From Enterococcus casseliflavus NBRC 100478 (GTDB lineage: Bacteria; Bacillota; Bacilli; Lactobacillales; Enterococcaceae), in the NCBI RefSeq assembly GCF_001544095.1, contig NZ_BCPT01000007.1, forward strand, positions 105,804-169,803: a stretch of DNA of 64,000 bases, written 5' to 3'. The position numbers and the translations under genes are program-made. Each line of letters opens with the position of its first letter. Position 1 is the stretch's first letter. The notes under the pieces are model-generated. The model saw nothing but the letters and a program-made list of their open reading frames with translations. It had not been told where the DNA came from and did no database searches. Below, piece after piece: positions 16,071 to 24,384 of the stretch.

Positions 16071-17521
16071 TCTTGAGGCGGCTCGCTCGTATTGGAACCG
16101 GCGAAGTTTTCGATCAACGATTTCACATCGAGACCGAGGGTTTCTTTCAAAGTTTCTTGTGTGGTCGATAGGAGATTGGTGGCGTAATTGGTGACACGAT
16201 TGGCACCGCCGCCTTCACCTGATCCTGTATCAACGACCGAAATTTTATCGATATTGCCTAATGGGGCGGCAGCCTCTTTGACTAATTGCGGCATGATCTC
16301 AACGATCATGCTAAGGATCGCTGCTTCATCATATTTCTTGAAGGCTTCAGCGATTTTTTCCTTCGTTTCAGCTTCCGCCGTTCCTTTCGCCAAGGTCGTC
16401 TCGGCTTCTGCCAAACCAATCAGACGAATTTTATCGGCTTCAGCTTTTGCCAACGACTCTGTTCGAAACTGCTCAGCTTCAGTGGTTGCTAACGCAGACG
16501 CTTTTTTCGCTAATGCTTCTTGTTCAAGCGCATAACGATCGGCATCGGCTTTTTTCTTGATCTCAGAATCAAATTGGCGTTCACGACGCAAGATTTCTTT
16601 TTCTTCCAATTCGATTTGTTTTTGTCGTTCAACGACTTCGACTTCAATCTCTTGTTCTCGGACTTTTTGTTTCATGATGGCACTTTGCAGATGATAGGCT
16701 TGATCGGCATCGGCTTTGGCGATGTCTTGTTCTTTCTTATAAAGCGCCAGCTTCAATTCTTTTTCCTTCAATGCTTCAGCGATTTCGGTCATGCGTTTTG
16801 ATTCCGCTGTTTGCGATTCTTGTTCCGATTGGGCTTTTTTGATGCGGGTTTCTTTCAGCGCTTCGGCTTCCGCAATTTCAGCATCCCGTTTGACTTGGGC
16901 GATTCTAGGTTTTCCAAGAGAATCTAAATAGCCATTTTTGTCTCGTACTTCTTTGATCGTAAAGGAGACAATGATCAAGCCCATTTTCGCTAGATCGACA
17001 GAGGCCACTTCTTGCACGCTTTGGCTAAATTTGTCGCGATTTTGATAGATTTCTTCGACGGTCATCGAACCAAGGATCGAACGCAGGTGACCTTCCAAGA
17101 CTTCTCGTACCTCATTTTCTAATTCTTCACGGGTTTTTCCTAGAAACTGTTCCGCTGCCGTTGCGATTTCTTCCACGGATGAGCCGATCTTGATAATGGA
17201 AGTTCCATCACACATAACGGGAACCCCTTGTTCCGTATACACTTCTGGTGTTGAAACATCCAGCTTGCTGGAAAGTAAGCTGATTCGGTTTGATCGTTGG
17301 AACACTGGCAAAACAAAGGCTCCGCCACCACGCACGATTTTGATTTTGTTATTGCTCTCATCCGCATGAACATTTTTGTTGCCAAGGTAACTTCCGCTGA
17401 TAATCAACGCTTCATCGGGCTTAGCTGTTTGATATTTCGTGACAAAGATGATCAAAAGCATCAGTAAAATGAACGCCACGATTGCGATCGGAAAGACAAT
17501 TGGTGATAAGAAAATATCCAT
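16067..17521 (-). CDS. floT: Flotillin-family protein
   Basis: A 484-residue flotillin. A hydrophobic N-terminal segment (about 8-28) anchors it in the membrane. The SPFH domain follows (about 35-200), then a long coiled coil with Ala-Glu-rich repeats (AEAEALKET, LAKAEADKIRLIGLAEAET) typical of flotillins, and a Gly-rich C-terminal part. These proteins scaffold functional membrane microdomains. It is expressed behind the NfeD gene 25 bases upstream, a pairing common in Firmicutes. GAGGTG precedes the ATG. Confidence 0.92.
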   Translation of the reverse strand: MDIFLSPIVFPIAIVAFILLMLLIIFVTKYQTAKPDEALIISGSYLGNKNVHADESNNKIKIVRGGGAFVLPVFQRSNRISLLSSKLDVSTPEVYTEQGVPVMCDGTSIIKIGSSVEEIATAAEQFLGKTREELENEVREVLEGHLRSILGSMTVEEIYQNRDKFSQSVQEVASVDLAKMGLIIVSFTIKEVRDKNGYLDSLGKPRIAQVKRDAEIAEAEALKETRIKKAQSEQESQTAESKRMTEIAEALKEKELKLALYKKEQDIAKADADQAYHLQSAIMKQKVREQEIEVEVVERQKQIELEEKEILRRERQFDSEIKKKADADRYALEQEALAKKASALATTEAEQFRTESLAKAEADKIRLIGLAEAETTLAKGTAEAETKEKIAEAFKKYDEAAILSMIVEIMPQLVKEAAAPLGNIDKISVVDTGSGEGGGANRVTNYATNLLSTTQETLKETLGLDVKSLIENFAGSNTSEPPQE

Positions 17522-17546
17522 AGATGCACCTCTTTAGTGATTTATT

Positions 17547-18074
17547 TTAGTTGTCCAAAAATTTTTCTGTATAGGGAACGACGTAGCAAATACGCTCTTT
17601 GACTTCAATAATCAAAACTTTTGATCCTGTTGCTAATGGTTCATCGATAGGTTGAAAAGCCGAGGCTGGACGATTACTTGAACCAGTGACACTTGTGAGT
17701 TGAATTTCACCCATTCCTTCACAAGGAATCGGCGTCAGCACCGTTGCGATTCGACCTTCAAAGTCTTTCTCGGAACTCGAAAGCGTCGCTTCAGCATTCC
17801 TCATGGGAATCAGCACGTAAAAATTCAAGAGAAAAACGAGCCCTGTAGAAAGACAACCGCTACCAATGAAAAGCATCATCGAATAGCCTGGGAAAATAGT
17901 TTCCCCTAAGTAACCGAAAAGACTCGTAAAGGCAAACCAGGGGATGATCAACATCGGATCAATTGGACCATCAAAATCGAAGATATCGCCAAACAGAAGC
18001 AGCAAAAAGGCTAAAATGGCACAGCCAATCAATACATACAAATAAATCTGATCAGGTGCGTAAGTGTGCAGCAC
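17547..18074 (-). CDS. NfeD-like membrane protein
   Basis: A 175-residue membrane protein with three or four hydrophobic segments (about 10-110) and a C-terminal OB-like domain (from about residue 110) ending KVLIIEVKERICYVVPY. It lacks the ClpP-like protease domain of long NfeD proteins, as usual for the short form found next to flotillin. The GTG at 18074 was chosen because a perfect AAAGGAGGT lies seven bases upstream; the reading frame extends further to 18131 without a site. The promoter probably uses the minus-strand TATAAT near 18180-18186. Confidence 0.8.
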   Translation of the reverse strand: MLHTYAPDQIYLYVLIGCAILAFLLLLFGDIFDFDGPIDPMLIIPWFAFTSLFGYLGETIFPGYSMMLFIGSGCLSTGLVFLLNFYVLIPMRNAEATLSSSEKDFEGRIATVLTPIPCEGMGEIQLTSVTGSSNRPASAFQPIDEPLATGSKVLIIEVKERICYVVPYTEKFLDN

Positions 18075-18303
18075 GTATCCACCTCCTTTCAAATAGAGTG
18101 ATTTGTAAGAACAATGAAAGCTAAGAAACAATCGGAAGAAGAACGAGGGAAGGAAAAGAACGGAATAGGTGTTCTGTTATAATTATACCAATAAATAATA
18201 AAAAAACTTAAATAAAATAGTAAATTTGAACAAATAGTACAACAAAGGGAGGTTTATTTTTCTTGAAAGAGCCAATCAAAAGTCAGCTTTTTTTCACCAG
18301 CCA

Positions 18304-18332
18304 TTGACAAACCAAGAAAATCCAAGTAGATT
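18304..18332 (+). promoter_or_regulatory. Promoter upstream of the micro-ORF leader
   Basis: Perfect TTGACA (18304-18309), 17-base spacer, TAGATT (18327-18332). Transcription from about 18340 would enter a leader with two hairpins. Confidence 0.6.
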
Positions 18333-18361
18333 AAATCAGGGTACTAGAAAAAGGAAAAATC

Positions 18362-18400
18362 AGCTGCAGATGATTTGAATCTTAAGAGGCAGCTTTTATT
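18362..18400 (+). terminator. Leader hairpin, possible attenuator or sRNA end
   Basis: AGCTGC (18362-18367) pairs with GCAGCT (18389-18394), followed directly by TTTATTTTC. It lies only 20-60 bases after the likely start of transcription, so it either ends a short RNA or attenuates the downstream ORF. Confidence 0.5.
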
Positions 18401-18501
18401 TTCTATTACCATAGATCGAAGGTAGTTGTTCGCAAACATAAAAGAAGTCAGGAACACTTCTTTTCAACCGACAGTATTGCTAAGAAATAGAGGTGGAATC
18501 G

Positions 18502-18630
18502 ATGGATCAAAAAGAAAAAATGTTAGAACTAATCAAGAAAAAACAAGGCGGCGGCCGTTCAAAAAAAATGGAATCCCCAAAAAATGATCGAAAAAACATG
18601 CGTAAAGGCCCGAAAATCTATAATAAGTAA
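18502..18630 (+). CDS. 42-residue basic protein
   Basis: A micro-ORF of 42 codons starting MDQKEKMLELIKKKQGGGRS and ending RKGPKIYNK. AGAGGTGG is placed seven bases before the ATG. About 17 of the 42 residues are Lys or Arg, with a helical first third and a Gly-rich hinge; no membrane segment. A short protein of this style, ending in KGPKIYNK, occurs in related lactic acid bacteria as far as I recall, but without known function. Base use and the good ribosome site argue it is real. Confidence 0.65.
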   Translation: MDQKEKMLELIKKKQGGGRSKKMESPKNDRKNMRKGPKIYNK

Positions 18631-18668
18631 GGCGATGCATTAGAAACATGAAATGGTTGATGAAAAAA

Positions 18669-18706
18669 AAAGAGAGAAGGACAGGATTTCTGTCTTTCTC
18701 TCTTTT
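18669..18706. terminator. Bidirectional terminator
   Basis: AAGAGAGAAGGACAG pairs with CTGTCTTTCTCTCTT (one bulged base) and is flanked by A-run on the left and T-run on the right, serving the micro-ORF on the plus strand and the pyruvate oxidase gene on the minus strand. Confidence 0.85.
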
Positions 18707-18710
18707 TTAT

Positions 18711-20453
18711 TTACTCTTGAGAATCCACGTACAACTCACTCAAAGCTGGCAGATCATGAACTTGGTATTTTGCTTTAAAAGCTGCGATTTCTTCAGCGCT
18801 GAAGCGGTTCGGATCAAGTTTCAGTTCTTCGACAGGAAGAGGTCGTTCGTTAGCGATCTTGACATCGATCACCACAGGTCCGTTGATTTCTTTAGCTTGT
18901 GTAAAGACGGATGCTAATTCTTCTTCCTTCGTTACCGTGAAGCCTTTCGCACCTAATGCTTCCCCAACTTTACCAAAATCAGCACCGGCTAGTTGGACAC
19001 CGAACTTGGTTTGCTCGGTATCTTCTTGCTCCGCTTCGATGAAGCCGAATGAGTCATTGGAAAAGACCACGTTGATGATTGGCAAATCATATTTCACTTG
19101 GGTGATGATGTCTTGCATTTGCATCGCAAAACCGCCATCCCCACTAAAGGTAAATACTTGGCGATTCGGATAGCTCAATTGAGCGGCGATCCCACCAGGT
19201 ACACCATTGCCCATTGTCGCAAACCAGCCAGACGTTGTGAAACGCTGTTCACCCGTCATTTCTAAATGACGGATACTGTGAATCGTCACATTACCGACAT
19301 CCGTGACAAACAGGGCATCAGGAGCTGCAATTCGGTTGATTTCTCGATAGACAGGTTCAGGACGCATAGGAACTTGCGAATCATGGTAAAAATGATGGCG
19401 CCATTCATGCCAATTGCGACAGTTTTCTTGATTGGCTTTTAACCAAGCATCTGCAGGACGAGGGGCTGCCATCTCTGTCCATTTTCTAAGAGCGGTCGCA
19501 CCATCTCCTAAAACGGAGACATCCGTCTGATGACGACGACCAAATTTCGAGGCGTCGATATCAACTTGGATAAAGTTGGCACCAGGATTGAAAAAGCGGC
19601 GGCCAAAAGGGAAGTCACTGCCGACAAAAACGATGAGATCGGCTTCTGCTAAAGCTTCATTGGCAGGTTTTGTCGCAACCCGTCCAGCAAATCCAAGAAA
19701 GTTTTCATAAAGATCAGGCACGATGCCTTTGGCTAAGACAGAAGCTGCGATAGGCATCGAGAAATGCTTAGAAAAAGCATCGATGGCATCAAAATGACCA
19801 AAGAGACCTTGTCCGATATAAAGGACGGGTTTTTTTGCTTGTTCAAAATAAGGAAGGGCAGCCTGTAAGTCCTCTTCATCAGGTTGGAGAACACCTGTCT
19901 TATGATTTTTTGCGGTTGCAATCTCCTGTTCGTCGATTTCTGCAAACCCGTAATCGACCGGGATCGTTACCACAGCGACTCCTTTAAATTTGTAGGCTGC
20001 TTTAATGGCTTCGTCCACCACGTGGGGCAAACTTTCAGGGGACATGACCGTGCGATTGTAGATACTGACATCAGCGAACATCGGATTTTCATTCATTTCT
20101 TGAAAATCATTGTAGTTCATCGAGCTCGAAGCTACTTGTCCTAACAAGGCAACGACGGGCACATTATCCATTTGAGCATCGTATAAGCCATTGATCAAAT
20201 GGGTGGCACCCGGACCAGCAGAACCAAAAACCGCACCGACTTTTCCCGTTAGCTTGGCATCAGCCGCTGCTGCCAGCGCACCTGCTTCTTCATGACGTAC
20301 TTGAATATACTTGACCGATTGCCGTTCATGGTACAAAGCATCCATCGTTGAGTTGAAAGATCCACCGGGGATTCCATAGATATGGTCGATGCCCCAAGCT
20401 TCAAAAACCTTGATCATTGCTGTACCAGCATTGATTTTTGTCATTTTCTTCAC
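18711..20453 (-). CDS. pox: Pyruvate oxidase
   Basis: A 580-residue thiamine-diphosphate enzyme. It closely resembles lactobacillar pyruvate oxidase by memory: QVRHEEAGALAAAADAKLTG holds the catalytic Glu (55 or 56), GSAGPGATHLINGLYDA follows, then the FAD domain, and GDGGFAMQMQDIITQ is the ThDP motif. It turns pyruvate, phosphate and oxygen into acetyl phosphate, CO2 and H2O2. The start is MKKMTK; a second Met at position 4 is also possible. Its promoter carries an AAACGTTT palindrome. Confidence 0.92.
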   Translation of the reverse strand: MKKMTKINAGTAMIKVFEAWGIDHIYGIPGGSFNSTMDALYHERQSVKYIQVRHEEAGALAAAADAKLTGKVGAVFGSAGPGATHLINGLYDAQMDNVPVVALLGQVASSSMNYNDFQEMNENPMFADVSIYNRTVMSPESLPHVVDEAIKAAYKFKGVAVVTIPVDYGFAEIDEQEIATAKNHKTGVLQPDEEDLQAALPYFEQAKKPVLYIGQGLFGHFDAIDAFSKHFSMPIAASVLAKGIVPDLYENFLGFAGRVATKPANEALAEADLIVFVGSDFPFGRRFFNPGANFIQVDIDASKFGRRHQTDVSVLGDGATALRKWTEMAAPRPADAWLKANQENCRNWHEWRHHFYHDSQVPMRPEPVYREINRIAAPDALFVTDVGNVTIHSIRHLEMTGEQRFTTSGWFATMGNGVPGGIAAQLSYPNRQVFTFSGDGGFAMQMQDIITQVKYDLPIINVVFSNDSFGFIEAEQEDTEQTKFGVQLAGADFGKVGEALGAKGFTVTKEEELASVFTQAKEINGPVVIDVKIANERPLPVEELKLDPNRFSAEEIAAFKAKYQVHDLPALSELYVDSQE

Positions 20454-20484
20454 TCGCTTTCTCTGTTGTCATTCGTTCTCTTTT

Positions 20485-20513
20485 AAGTATAAACGTTTCT
20501 CAAAAAGACAACA
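20485..20513 (-). promoter_or_regulatory. Promoter for pyruvate oxidase gene
   Basis: On the minus strand TTGTTG, 17-base spacer, TATACT. The palindrome AAACGTTT (20490-20497) overlaps the end of the spacer and the -10 edge; it resembles the core of a CcpA site but does not match the full consensus. Confidence 0.5.
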
Positions 20514-20571
20514 AAGAATGCGCCTTCTGTCACAAGGCGCAGCGAAAGACTTATTTTAGGAAATGAACGAC

Positions 20572-21264
20572 TCAGTTGCGCAGCTCTTGCACGAATCGGC
20601 TGGCGATCTCTTTTGGTCGGGTGATGGCACCACCAACCACGATACCTGTCACACCCATATCTTGGATTTTCTTTGCTTGCTCAGGTGTATGGATCTTGCC
20701 TTCGGCTATCACTGGAACCTTCGCCGCAACCAATTGCTGGATCAATTGATAATCTGGTTCGTCATTGGTGGGACTATTCGCCGTATAGCCGGACAAAGTT
20801 GTACCAACAAAATCGACGCCCGCTTCAAAGGCATTGATGCCTTCCTCATAGGTGGCGATATCTGCCATGAGTAGTTGATGGGGATAAAGAGTTTTGATTT
20901 GTTTGATAAAGGCATTGACCGTCAAGCCATCGTGACGTTTGCGCAAGGTGCAGTCCAAAGCGATCACCGCAATCTGTAAAGCTGCTAATTCGTGCACCTC
21001 TTTGATGGTCGCTGTGATAAATGGTTCTTCAGGTGGATAGTCTTTTTTGATGATTCCGATGATCGGCAGATCAACAGCGGCTTGGATTTCGCGAATATCG
21101 CGAACGGAATTGGCACGGATGCCAACAGCTCCAGCTTCTTGAGCTGCTTTTGCCAATAGGGGCATGACACCGCCTTTTTCGGTATACAAGGGTTCTCCAG
21201 GCAATGCTTGACAAGAAACAATCAACCCGCCCTTGATTTGTTGGGTAAAGACTTCTTTTTCCAT
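20572..21264 (-). CDS. nanE: N-acetylmannosamine-6-phosphate 2-epimerase
   Basis: A 230-residue TIM-barrel epimerase of the NanE family. Diagnostic segments are [34 protein letters not shown] with the conserved Lys, [12 protein letters not shown] and [17 protein letters not shown]. It converts ManNAc-6-P to GlcNAc-6-P in sialic acid or ManNAc use. No other nan gene is in the window, so it is an orphan copy here. The ribosome site before the ATG is weak (GGGAAG, 11 bases away). Confidence 0.9.
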   Translation of the reverse strand: MEKEVFTQQIKGGLIVSCQALPGEPLYTEKGGVMPLLAKAAQEAGAVGIRANSVRDIREIQAAVDLPIIGIIKKDYPPEEPFITATIKEVHELAALQIAVIALDCTLRKRHDGLTVNAFIKQIKTLYPHQLLMADIATYEEGINAFEAGVDFVGTTLSGYTANSPTNDEPDYQLIQQLVAAKVPVIAEGKIHTPEQAKKIQDMGVTGIVVGGAITRPKEIASRFVQELRN

Positions 21265-21309
21265 TTATATGACACTTCCCATTCTGATAAAGGTTCGTTT
21301 CTCCCTTCG

Positions 21310-21338
21310 ACTATATCATGAGGTTTTTTGCTTGTAAA
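21310..21338 (-). promoter_or_regulatory. Promoter for nanE
   Basis: On the minus strand TTTACA, 17-base spacer, TATAGT, about 45 bases before the nanE start. Confidence 0.5.
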
Positions 21339-21372
21339 TGAATCAACACCTCTTTGAATCAAAGGCAAGACA

Positions 21373-21421
21373 TTCAAAAAACGTGCAGCAAGCATCATTG
21401 TCATGGATACTTGCTGCACGT
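21373..21421 (-). terminator. Terminator of the MerR gene
   Basis: A perfect 12-base stem ACGTGCAGCAAG (21381-21392) / CTTGCTGCACGT (21410-21421), followed on the minus strand by TTTTTTG. It separates the MerR gene from nanE. Confidence 0.85.
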
Positions 21422-21444
21422 AACGAATATGCTAGGCAGATTTT

Positions 21445-21930
21445 TTATTCTGCTTGTTTTGACGTGCATTGCTTGAACTTTTCAAAATCGATCGTTTGAT
21501 TAGCAGGCAGCACTTCGTATTGCAATCGTTCTGTTTCTTCATCGTGAATGATATGGAGGATTTTTCCTTCGTCATCTACTGGTCCCAGACTGATGATCGT
21601 AAAGCGTTCATTGATGACTTCTAAATTTTGTAAAACCCCAGAAAACACTTTGCGAATATGATGGGCGGTTTTGATTTTTTTGTCCGCTTTTTCAACAGCC
21701 TTGGCCAACGTAAAGCCTTCATCTAAAAACGTTTTGATCATTTCCACTTTGACGACCGTGGGCAGTCGGTATTTTCGTGGGGCATTTTCTTCTTGTGGGA
21801 CCGATTGAATAAATCCTTTTTGTTCCCAATAACGCAATTGGCGAGGGGAGATATCACACATTTGGCTAAGTTCGCTGATGCCGACCAACAAGTTTTCATT
21901 ATCAACGAGTTTTCGAAAAAGATGAGACAT
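21445..21930 (-). CDS. MerR-family regulator
   Basis: A 161-residue MerR regulator. The N-terminal winged helix (about 14-85) contains LVGISELSQMCDISPRQLRYWEQKGFI; the dimer helix follows and a C-terminal domain of about 60 residues without the Cys pattern of metal sensors. It is divergent from the multidrug exporter gene with overlapping promoters, so it most likely controls that gene and itself in response to a drug-like ligand. Confidence 0.88.
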   Translation of the reverse strand: MSHLFRKLVDNENLLVGISELSQMCDISPRQLRYWEQKGFIQSVPQEENAPRKYRLPTVVKVEMIKTFLDEGFTLAKAVEKADKKIKTAHHIRKVFSGVLQNLEVINERFTIISLGPVDDEGKILHIIHDEETERLQYEVLPANQTIDFEKFKQCTSKQAE

Positions 21931-21963
21931 ACGGACTCCATTCTTGTAAAGGTATTTGTTAAT

Positions 21964-21991
21964 ATTGTAACTTGTTTTACTTTTATGTCAA
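21964..21991 (-). promoter_or_regulatory. MerR gene promoter
   Basis: Minus-strand TTGACA (plus 21986-21991), 16-base spacer, TACAAT (plus 21964-21969). Confidence 0.65.
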
Positions 21992-21993
21992 GT
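21970..21993. promoter_or_regulatory. Candidate MerR operator
   Basis: An inverted repeat ACTTG-N14-CAAGT covers the whole spacer of the MerR gene promoter and ends four bases before the -35 box of the exporter promoter, a position from which one protein could control both. Confidence 0.45.
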
Positions 21994-21996
21994 AGG

Positions 21997-22025
21997 TTGA
22001 CAAATTTCAGGGAAAGATTTAAAGT
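21997..22025 (+). promoter_or_regulatory. Multidrug exporter promoter
   Basis: Perfect TTGACA (21997-22002), 17-base spacer, TAAAGT (22020-22025), 42 bases before the start codon. Confidence 0.65.
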
Positions 22026-22067
22026 AAAGAAGGTTTTATGAAAAATATACTGAAAAGAGTGTGAAAT

Positions 22068-23546
22068 ATGTCAACGAGTCGTCCTTTAGATATCTACGGC
22101 AAACCTTACAACCGTTCCTTACTGGTCATGGTTTTGCTGATCGGTACGTTTTGTACTGTTTTGAACCAAACATTGTTAACAACGGCTTTTCCAACTTTGA
22201 TGGATGCCTTTGACATCTCAGCATCTGATGTTCAATGGCTGACCACTGGTTTCTTGCTGGTCAATGGGATCATGATCCCGATCACCGCATGGCTGATCAA
22301 CAAGTTCAGCTCGAGAAGTCTTTACTTAACGGCAATGAGCATCTTCCTTGCAGGAACGATCGCTTGTTTTGCTGCACCGAACTTTTCTACATTATTGATT
22401 GGCCGCTTAGTGCAAGCTGCCGGTGTAGGGATCTCGATGCCGCTTTTGCAAAATATCATGTTGTCGATCTTCCCACCAGAAAAACGCGGTTCAGCCATGG
22501 GCATGTCAGGAATCGTTATTGGGTTAGCACCAGCCTTAGGCCCAACGTTATCTGGTTGGATCATTGATCATTATGACTGGCGCTATTTGTTCGGAATGGT
22601 CATTCCGATCGTCGTTTTAGTCTTAGTCTTAGCGCTCTTTCTAATGAAGAGTGTGATTGAATTGTCGCATCCGAAAATCGATCTGTTCTCAGCGATTTTA
22701 TCAACCCTTGGTTTTGGTACATTGCTCTATGGCTTTTCAAGCGTCGGCGACAAAGGGTGGGGCAGTATTGAAGTGATCGGTTTTCTAGCAGCCGGTGTCT
22801 TTTTCATTGCTTTCTTTGCATGGCGTCAATTGCACATTGAGCATCCGTTCTTAGAGTTGCGCGTGTTCAAATCAACGACCTTTACCTTGGCGTCGATCCT
22901 TTCAGGGGTCACGAATATGGCGATGATCGGTGCTGAAATGGTTCTCCCATTGTATATCCAAAACATTCGTGGTGAGTCAGCGTTTCATTCAGGATTGATG
23001 TTATTGCCAGGTGCGTTGATCATGGGGATCATGATGCCGATCACTGGTGCGATCTTTGATAAGTATGGTGCAAAACGTTTAGCTATCACCGGGATGTTTA
23101 TCTTGACTGCCGCAACCTTACCATTTGCTTTCTTAACAAAAGATACACCGATTTTGCATATCATCATTCTTTATGGGATTCGGATGTTCGGGATCTCAAT
23201 GGTGATGATGCCAGTAACGACTTCAGGAATGAATGCCTTACCTGGTCATTTGATCAGTCACGGTACCGCGGTAAACAATACGTTCCGTCAAGTAGCCAGC
23301 TCAATTGGTACGGCTATCTTGATCAGTGTCTTGACAAACGTCACCAAGGGCAACTTGCCAAGTGATTCTTTGCTGGATGCAACGCCTTTGGCATACAAAG
23401 AAAAAGCAATTGAAGCGACTTTATCTGGCTACCATGCCGCCTTTTATGTGGCAGCGGTCTTTAGCTTCTTAGGATTCTTGATCGCCTTCTCCTTAAAGAA
23501 AAAAGAACCACGATTGACGGTTCTTGAAGGAGGTGCGGACAAATGA
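22068..23546 (+). CDS. DHA2-family (EmrB/LmrB-like) MFS multidrug exporter
   Basis: A 492-residue transporter with about 14 membrane segments. Landmarks of the DHA2 family are NQTLLTTAFPTLMDAF in helix 1, the loop motif WLINKFSSRSLYL, the antiporter motif GIVIGLAPALGPTLSGWII in helix 5, and TSGMNALPGHLISHGTAVNNT. It exports drugs or related compounds using the proton gradient. The stop overlaps the DUF4811 gene start by 4 bases. The ribosome site (AAAGAG, then GTGAAAT) is only moderate. Confidence 0.92.
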   Translation: MSTSRPLDIYGKPYNRSLLVMVLLIGTFCTVLNQTLLTTAFPTLMDAFDISASDVQWLTTGFLLVNGIMIPITAWLINKFSSRSLYLTAMSIFLAGTIACFAAPNFSTLLIGRLVQAAGVGISMPLLQNIMLSIFPPEKRGSAMGMSGIVIGLAPALGPTLSGWIIDHYDWRYLFGMVIPIVVLVLVLALFLMKSVIELSHPKIDLFSAILSTLGFGTLLYGFSSVGDKGWGSIEVIGFLAAGVFFIAFFAWRQLHIEHPFLELRVFKSTTFTLASILSGVTNMAMIGAEMVLPLYIQNIRGESAFHSGLMLLPGALIMGIMMPITGAIFDKYGAKRLAITGMFILTAATLPFAFLTKDTPILHIIILYGIRMFGISMVMMPVTTSGMNALPGHLISHGTAVNNTFRQVASSIGTAILISVLTNVTKGNLPSDSLLDATPLAYKEKAIEATLSGYHAAFYVAAVFSFLGFLIAFSLKKKEPRLTVLEGGADK

Positions 23547-24250
23547 TCTTGCTTTTGATCGTTCTTAGCGTGTTAGGGTTTGCGGTACTGAATGTCTTTG
23601 CCAAAAACAAGCTGCAAACAGGTTTATCATTGGTCTTAGGTCTAGTCTTCGTGGCAAGTGTCGTCGCATTGATGGCCAATTTGACCTATCATTTTGGAAT
23701 GGAAAAAGAAACGACTGCTAAAACAACCCCACTGGTTTCTAGTGCCGATAACGAGAATTTTGATTTGCTATTGTATCAGCCATTAGGAGATGGTACGGAA
23801 AAAATCTACCTATATAAAACGGATGCTGATCAAGAGGAACCCAAACAAACCGGTACTGATAAAGTGACTAATGTGGTGGAAACAGGGACTGATTCAGCTC
23901 AATTAGAAACAAAAACGACGCGCTGGGTTTATAAAAGTGACCTATCACGCTTCTTGTTCGGGATCGCTGATAACGATGGCCAATATGTCAGCCGTACCAA
24001 TACGTTCTCATTGCCAGATTCATGGGAAGTCTTGAGTGTGGATCAAGCAAAAAAACTGGCTTCTTTAGCGAAAGAACAAGCGGACACCATGAAAACACAA
24101 GGACAAGCATATGTCCAAGAAAAAATGCAAGCTGCATTAATGGCTGATCCAACTATGGATGAGGCAGCCCAAAAAGCAAAAATCGCTGAATTGACAGAAG
24201 CTTATCAAAAAGAAGCGATGGCAAAACTGCTGGAAGAAGCAAAAAAGTAA
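23543..24250 (+). CDS. DUF4811 membrane protein, exporter partner
   Basis: A 235-residue protein with two N-terminal membrane segments (about 1-17 and 24-46) and an external domain of about 190 residues that ends with an Ala/Lys-rich helix. This is the DUF4811 family, encoded directly after DHA2 exporters in enterococci and lactobacilli. Its gene overlaps the exporter stop codon by 4 bases (ATGA), and GGAGGTG lies upstream, so the two are coupled. A role as accessory or sensor subunit is an inference. Confidence 0.8.
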   Translation: MILLLIVLSVLGFAVLNVFAKNKLQTGLSLVLGLVFVASVVALMANLTYHFGMEKETTAKTTPLVSSADNENFDLLLYQPLGDGTEKIYLYKTDADQEEPKQTGTDKVTNVVETGTDSAQLETKTTRWVYKSDLSRFLFGIADNDGQYVSRTNTFSLPDSWEVLSVDQAKKLASLAKEQADTMKTQGQAYVQEKMQAALMADPTMDEAAQKAKIAELTEAYQKEAMAKLLEEAKK

Positions 24251-24271
24251 AAACGAGCAGATAGTCAGGGG

Positions 24272-24308
24272 AGGGAAGAATCAAATCGGATTCTTCTGTC
24301 CCTTTTTT
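24272..24308 (+). terminator. Terminator of the exporter operon
   Basis: AGGGAAGAATC pairs with GGATTCTTCTGTCCCT (with a small bulge), followed by TTTTTT. Confidence 0.8.
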
Positions 24309-24344
24309 ATATGGAACGTGATACTTTTGAAAAACGGCTGCCAC

Positions 24345-24384
24345 CAAAAAAAATCCCACACACTAGAAGTGAGTGGGTTTTCTT
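24345..24384 (-). terminator. Terminator of the aminotransferase/transporter operon
   Basis: Minus-strand stem CCCACTCACT / AGTGTGTGGG with one mismatch, followed by a run of eight T residues. It directly follows the aminotransferase stop. Confidence 0.8.

Larger units (their letters stand above)
18075..18501. other. Intergenic region with promoter and two hairpins
   Basis: The left part (18075-18240) is the AT-rich promoter region of the NfeD/flotillin genes. The right part carries a plus-strand promoter (18304-18332), a terminator-like hairpin (18362-18400) and a second hairpin AAAGAAGT / ACTTCTTT (about 18442-18464) before the 42-residue ORF at 18502. See the separate entries. Confidence 0.55.

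Noticed and set aside
16188..16801. Plus-strand frames over the flotillin gene
   Set aside because: Low-complexity translation caused by the Ala-Glu repeat coding on the other strand.
20485..20513. cre site at the pyruvate oxidase promoter
   Set aside because: AAACGTTT is present, but the flanking bases do not match the TG...CA ends of the consensus, so it is not called as cre.
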